From NCBI GenBank assembly GCA_964524225.1, contig CAZGEW010000003.1:1-36372 (forward strand): a DNA stretch of 36,372 bases. Direction: 5' to 3'. The notes under the pieces were generated by a model. That model was not told where the DNA came from. It searched no databases and saw only the letters and a list, made by a program, of their open reading frames with translations. The DNA comes from GCA-2688775 sp964524225 (GTDB taxonomy: Archaea; Nanobdellota; Nanobdellia; Woesearchaeales; GW2011-AR4). Below are positions 32,911 to 36,372 of this stretch, one piece after another (the stretch's first letter is position 1; every line of letters starts with the position of its first letter). The position numbers were made by a program, and so were the translations under genes.

Positions 32911-35097
32911 TCATTCTATGCCCTCTTCAATCTGTGAATACGGAACTGGGTATGGTTTATACTTTTCATATGGCAACTTAATTTCCTTAATTTCCTTGTC
33001 TATATCCTTTAAATCATTTGCCTTTATCTTCATTCCAGAAACTGTGTAAAGCACATCATCCATATACAATGATCTTCTAACAGCATTTGGTGAGCCATAA
33101 TAGTAATAATTTTTGTCTTCATCACCTTCGTTGTGAGTTATTTTCCCTTTAACATCAAAGCCACCATCTAAAGTGACTCCAAAGACATAAGCTCCTTGCC
33201 AATACCTTTGCCTATAGTAACCTACTCTTTCATCATAAACCGTTTTACCTCTTACTTCAGTAACTGGAATTACAAGCAAATTCTTGTTTTTGTCAAACAA
33301 AAATGCCTTGTGGTCTTTTAATGCTTCTGAATCTGTGCCAGCTTCTCCAATCTCATATTGCTCAAGAGGCTTTGGATTTTTGACATCAGTTACATCAAAC
33401 AATGCAAGCTTTACACCTTTAACAGAGACTCCGCCCCATTCGTTTGAGTCAGTCTCTTTGCCTATTCCTATGATATGGTTTTCGTCATACGGATGCAAAT
33501 AATCTGAAAAACCTGGTATTTTTAGCTCTCCTAATATCTCAGGCTTTTCTGGATTTGACAAATCAATGACAAATAAAGGATCAATTCTCTTAAAAGTAAC
33601 CATATAAAGCCTATCACCCAAAAATCTAGTTGAATATATTCTTTCATCTGGAGCAATAGCTTCTATTTTACCAATAATCTCTAGCTCATCATTAAGCACA
33701 AAAACATTGTTGTACAGGACAGACTTTCTTGCCCAGATTTCTGTTGTAGTGGCAACCCTAAAATGATTATCATGCTCGTCCATTGAGAATTGGTTTAGCA
33801 AATACCCCGGCACTTCTCCTCGAGAGCCATATTCTATCTCCCCATTGTCTATTTTGATTTTATGTATCACTGTTTTCCTTCTCTCAGCTTCAAGCTTTGC
33901 TTCATACTCCTCGATTGCTTCTTCTATCCCTTGTATTAACTCTTCTTTGTCGTCCTCGTCCATTTTATTGTACATCTCCTCTAATATTGCTGAAATCTTA
34001 TTCCATCTCTCGTAAGGGTTCAATGTAGCATCATTTTTTATTTCGTTAATTTGGTTTTGCACATCAGAAGAAAGCAATGGCACCACAACTTTATAGAACC
34101 TGTCTTCGTTACGACTTTCGTAATATAAATAAGGCAGGTTTTTTTGATATGTGATATAAATGTTGTTTTGAGATACGTAAATATTATTAGTGTAACCCAT
34201 CATGAAAGTTTGTGCATTTACTTCATCTTCATCATCAAAAATATTTAATGACACAACTGTATTAAAATTATAGTTGATTTCTGGATTATCAAAATAATAA
34301 ATATCAGGCTTGGCAATAACCTTAGATGATTCTCTTATAACAGGTAAATCAACTACATTAGCATAATAATAAACATTGTCTTTAACAATAAAATAGACAT
34401 AATCGTCTATCATTCTTGATTCAAAGTAATACCCATTTATGTTATAATCCTTTACGAGCTTTGGTTTTTCTCTATCAGAAATATCATAAACAAATACATG
34501 AGTTCTGCTTGTGTACCTTGGTCTTGGAACAAAATCGAATTGAGCAAAAACTGGGAATTCATCGTTATCTTCAGCAAAAATAACAAGTCTATCCTTATTT
34601 ACAAACATATCTCTTGGTGTTCCATCAATCTTTATTTCTGACAATATCTTAGCGTCTTCAGCAGGATACGCATTAACTATAACAACCTTATTTTGTGTGA
34701 TAACATAAATGTACTTGTCGTCATTCTTGACAAAGTCTGCTTCATCAACTCCAGCAACCTGTATGTTGGTTTGTGAGTAATCTACAGCTCCTGCATCTGC
34801 AGCAGATTTGGCCTGAGGAGCTGGAGCAGCCGCTGTAGCAACTTCAGCTGACATAACAAATCTTTCTGCTCTAATACCACCATAGATTCCAATCGTGCCA
34901 CTTTCAACTGCTGATTTTTTTAAAAATTCTGTTACCTCTTGAGCTGATGAAAATTTTTTTAGTTCCTGAGTTGTATCAAATTTTGAAGTCGTTTTAGTAG
35001 TTTTATCTGTGGGCTGTTCTATTGAAGTGCATGATACTAAAAAAAGTACAACTATTAACGCCAAAATTCCAACTTTGAATTCAATTTTTCGTTTCAT
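32911..35097 (-). CDS. Secreted beta-propeller lipoprotein (Beta_propel family)
   Basis: The product has about 728 residues from ATG 35097; an ATG five codons upstream is also possible. The signal sequence ends in a lipobox-like LFLVSC. The family signature SQTNIQVAGVDEADFVKNDD is followed by YIYVITQNKVVIVNAYPAED, and the repeated blades include RMIDDYVYFIVKDNVYYYAN, RFLGDRLYMVTFKRIDPLFV and DHKAFLFDKNKNLLVIPVTE. A charged coiled stretch (about 345-405) interrupts the blades. These proteins are found on archaeal and bacterial surfaces with unknown function. It is the third gene of an operon after a PrcB-like lipoprotein and a membrane-bound regulator. Confidence 0.85.
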   Translation of the reverse strand: MKRKIEFKVGILALIVVLFLVSCTSIEQPTDKTTKTTSKFDTTQELKKFSSAQEVTEFLKKSAVESGTIGIYGGIRAERFVMSAEVATAAAPAPQAKSAADAGAVDYSQTNIQVAGVDEADFVKNDDKYIYVITQNKVVIVNAYPAEDAKILSEIKIDGTPRDMFVNKDRLVIFAEDNDEFPVFAQFDFVPRPRYTSRTHVFVYDISDREKPKLVKDYNINGYYFESRMIDDYVYFIVKDNVYYYANVVDLPVIRESSKVIAKPDIYYFDNPEINYNFNTVVSLNIFDDEDEVNAQTFMMGYTNNIYVSQNNIYITYQKNLPYLYYESRNEDRFYKVVVPLLSSDVQNQINEIKNDATLNPYERWNKISAILEEMYNKMDEDDKEELIQGIEEAIEEYEAKLEAERRKTVIHKIKIDNGEIEYGSRGEVPGYLLNQFSMDEHDNHFRVATTTEIWARKSVLYNNVFVLNDELEIIGKIEAIAPDERIYSTRFLGDRLYMVTFKRIDPLFVIDLSNPEKPEILGELKIPGFSDYLHPYDENHIIGIGKETDSNEWGGVSVKGVKLALFDVTDVKNPKPLEQYEIGEAGTDSEALKDHKAFLFDKNKNLLVIPVTEVRGKTVYDERVGYYRQRYWQGAYVFGVTLDGGFDVKGKITHNEGDEDKNYYYYGSPNAVRRSLYMDDVLYTVSGMKIKANDLKDIDKEIKEIKLPYEKYKPYPVPYSQIEEGIE

Positions 35098-35119
35098 ATT
35101 TATCACTATCATTACTTTA

Positions 35120-35647
35120 TTAATTGCAGTCTATAATCTCATTGTCTACTCTGAAAATAACCCCTTTATCTACTTTTTTTATTTTTACTATATGGTATGG
35201 TTGTGTAAATGCTTGTGTTAAAATACAATCTTTACCAGGCGATTTTTCATTAACAGAAACTTCAACATTATTTTTATTTTCAACAACTTTATAAATTTCG
35301 ATAGTGTGTCCACCAGTTGTAAACTCGCCCATGAAAACAGCTATTAAAGTATTTTTCTCAAAATCAATGTCTGGCAAAGGTGGTAGTGGTACGTCTGATG
35401 GCCCAGTTCCTATATTTAATATAACCCATAATTTTTCCCATTCATTTTTATTATTTATTACATAACTTTTCTTACCTTTGTGAAAACTGTAAAGTCCTTT
35501 TTCAGCTGTTTCAAAATCCAATTCTTTCATTTGGTTAGTTTGCTCTTTATCGGAGTCTTCTATTTTTGTTGATGGTTTACAACCTATCAAAACAATGCTA
35601 AACACAAAGATTGAAATAAACAACTTTAATGAACTCCTGTTTTTCAT
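35120..35647 (-). CDS. Lipoprotein with PrcB C-terminal-like domain
   Basis: From ATG 35647 the product has 175 residues with a lipoprotein signal (FSIVLIGC). The C-terminal domain reads FEKNTLIAVFMGEFTTGGHT, IEIYKVVENKNNVEVSVNEK, SPGKDCILTQAFTQPYHIVK, as in PrcB, a protease-complex subunit first described in spirochaetes. No protease lies nearby, so protein binding or inhibition is only a guess. Translation probably follows the upstream regulator, whose stop is 10 bases away. A TTG at 35665 would overlap that gene and is less likely. Confidence 0.78.
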   Translation of the reverse strand: MKNRSSLKLFISIFVFSIVLIGCKPSTKIEDSDKEQTNQMKELDFETAEKGLYSFHKGKKSYVINNKNEWEKLWVILNIGTGPSDVPLPPLPDIDFEKNTLIAVFMGEFTTGGHTIEIYKVVENKNNVEVSVNEKSPGKDCILTQAFTQPYHIVKIKKVDKGVIFRVDNEIIDCN

Positions 35648-35657
35648 ATTTAAGTTA

Positions 35658-36266
35658 TTAATCAATATCTTTCCTAATTAAACCTATAATAAAATAAATA
35701 ACTAATGCAAATAAAGAGCCTGCCAAAAACCATAAAGCAATATTTTGAGGCAATAAAGGCACTGCCTTACTTGTTGTTTCTGGTACTGCCTGACTTAAAA
35801 CTGGTGCAGCGGCTTTTTCTGCTATCTCTGCTTTAATAGCCATTGTCTTTTGTGCAATCCCGCTTGTCCTTAAAAAATAATTTGAAACTAGTTGTATAAT
35901 CCCCGCAGCTCCAGCAGCAATTAATGCAACTGGCAAAATACTCTTCAGCTTTTCTTTAATGCCAAAAGTTTTTTTTGGTGCTATTATTATGTATTTATTA
36001 GCTAGCTTGTAATGGTTTACTTCCTTGCCCTTCTTACTATAATGAAACTCATCTGCACTTATTAATCCAGTCTCCATAAGCTGTTGAAGATTATAATGCA
36101 CTGTGGACATTGGAATTTGGAGCTTTTCTGACAGCTCTGATTCAGTAGCCGATTTATTTGATAAGTAATCGAGTATTTTCCTGCAAGAGTCATTGCTAAT
36201 AACATTAGACACTTTCTTTATCTTTGTGTCTTCTAATGACAATAATAAAAAATTTTTACCTGCCAT
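35658..36266 (-). CDS. Membrane-anchored winged-helix transcription regulator
   Basis: The 202-residue protein has an ArsR-type winged helix at about 24-95: CRKILDYLSNKSATESELSE, KLQIPMSTVHYNLQQLMETG, LISADEFHYSKKGKEVNHYK. Two hydrophobic segments follow (about 108-128, LPVALIAAGAAGIIQLV, and 174-196, LWFLAGSLFALVIYFIIGLI) with an Ala-rich stretch between that would lie outside the membrane. It would bind DNA from the membrane and may sense an envelope signal. It heads an operon with two lipoproteins, which are its likely targets along with itself. A 15-bp inverted repeat brackets its start codon. Confidence 0.85.
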   Translation of the reverse strand: MAGKNFLLLSLEDTKIKKVSNVISNDSCRKILDYLSNKSATESELSEKLQIPMSTVHYNLQQLMETGLISADEFHYSKKGKEVNHYKLANKYIIIAPKKTFGIKEKLKSILPVALIAAGAAGIIQLVSNYFLRTSGIAQKTMAIKAEIAEKAAAPVLSQAVPETTSKAVPLLPQNIALWFLAGSLFALVIYFIIGLIRKDID

Positions 36267-36296
36267 AATAGGTAAAAATTTTTTTGTTTATAAATA
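36247..36296 (-). promoter_or_regulatory. Promoter and inverted repeat around the regulator's start codon
   Basis: On the minus strand TATTTATAAA (36287-36296) lies about 25 bases before the ATG at 36266, implying a leaderless mRNA. Arms AAAAAATTTTTACCT (36247-36261) and AGGTAAAAATTTTTT (36270-36284) are perfect complements, with the start codon in the eight-base centre. As the mRNA would begin at the ATG, the repeat cannot form a full RNA hairpin and better fits a DNA operator, possibly for autoregulation. Confidence 0.5.
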
Positions 36297-36327
36297 GTTT
36301 TTGTTAGTTTTAAATTAAGTTGAAGTA

Positions 36328-36372
36328 ATGTTCAAAGTTGGCTCTAATTACGAAACAAAAGAGCTTGCTGGA
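36328..36372 (+). CDS. Start of a gene running off the right edge
   Basis: ATG at 36328 opens a frame of 15 codons to the window end (MFKVGSNYETKELAG). It is divergent from the regulator gene, with TTTTAAATTA at 36309-36318 upstream. Too little is visible to assign a product. Confidence 0.4.
   Translation, partial: MFKVGSNYETKELAG

Noticed and set aside
1..36372. CRISPR array
   Set aside because: No regularly spaced direct repeats with unique spacers were found; repeats present are protein-internal modules or inverted repeats.

Overview
The window looks like a chromosomal piece of a small, AT-rich archaeon, most likely a DPANN lineage of the Woesearchaeota/Pacearchaeota kind. Several genes have a TATA element about 25-28 bases before the start codon and no 5' untranslated region, which implies leaderless mRNAs. 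The one complete tRNA gene has introns with archaeal bulge-helix-bulge geometry and no encoded CCA. Cell-surface genes are abundant and include an S-layer-like protein. Several core enzymes (AspRS, ThrRS, adenylate kinase, class I GAPDH) are nevertheless of bacterial type, which is common in such lineages. The lineage is inferred from these traits, not from a search.

Layout. Bases 1-4093 (minus) hold most of a giant secreted protein with a seven-repeat propeller and S-layer-like modules. Bases 4189-12977 are a surface-glycan locus: a DPM1-like GT2 and a GT4 glycosyltransferase on the plus strand, converging on a minus-strand operon hddA - membrane GT2 - hddC - gmhA - epimerase, with a large GT-C-like membrane protein upstream. 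The operon encodes three of the four steps to GDP-D-glycero-alpha-D-manno-heptose. Bases 13086-15450 hold a B12-type radical SAM enzyme followed by gene debris, including a frameshifted, truncated paralogue of the GT-C-like protein. Bases 15520-21222 (plus) encode AspRS fused to a YbaK-like domain, a secreted beta-helix protein, and a GAPDH with no AUG start. Bases 21296-24238 (minus) hold a PIN/UPF0175 toxin-antitoxin pair, adk, two unknown genes and a two-intron tRNA-Thr preceded by a duplicated tRNA 5' fragment. Bases 24324-28129 hold an amino-acid permease fused to a methyltransferase, a Cys-rich secreted protein and an SDR enzyme. Bases 28187-30303 hold thrS and its leader. Bases 30338-36266 (minus) hold a GH5-like secreted enzyme, a small anchored protein, and a three-gene operon of a membrane-anchored winged-helix regulator and two lipoproteins.

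The most striking observation is upstream of thrS. A 26-codon leaderless ORF carries seven Thr codons, five consecutive, overlaps a palindromic hairpin, and is followed by a 14-bp hairpin ending six bases before the thrS start. This has the architecture of a threonine-sensing attenuator, which would be unexpected in an archaeon. Related A/T-ended 14-15 bp hairpins recur at four other gene boundaries.

How the genes may work together: the glycan locus probably supplies sugars and transferases for decorating the S-layer and the other secreted proteins. The secreted beta-helix, GH5-like and propeller proteins suggest a host- or polymer-attached lifestyle. The Thr leader, the ThrRS and the tRNA-Thr(UGU) that reads most of the leader's Thr codons all lie within about 7 kb.
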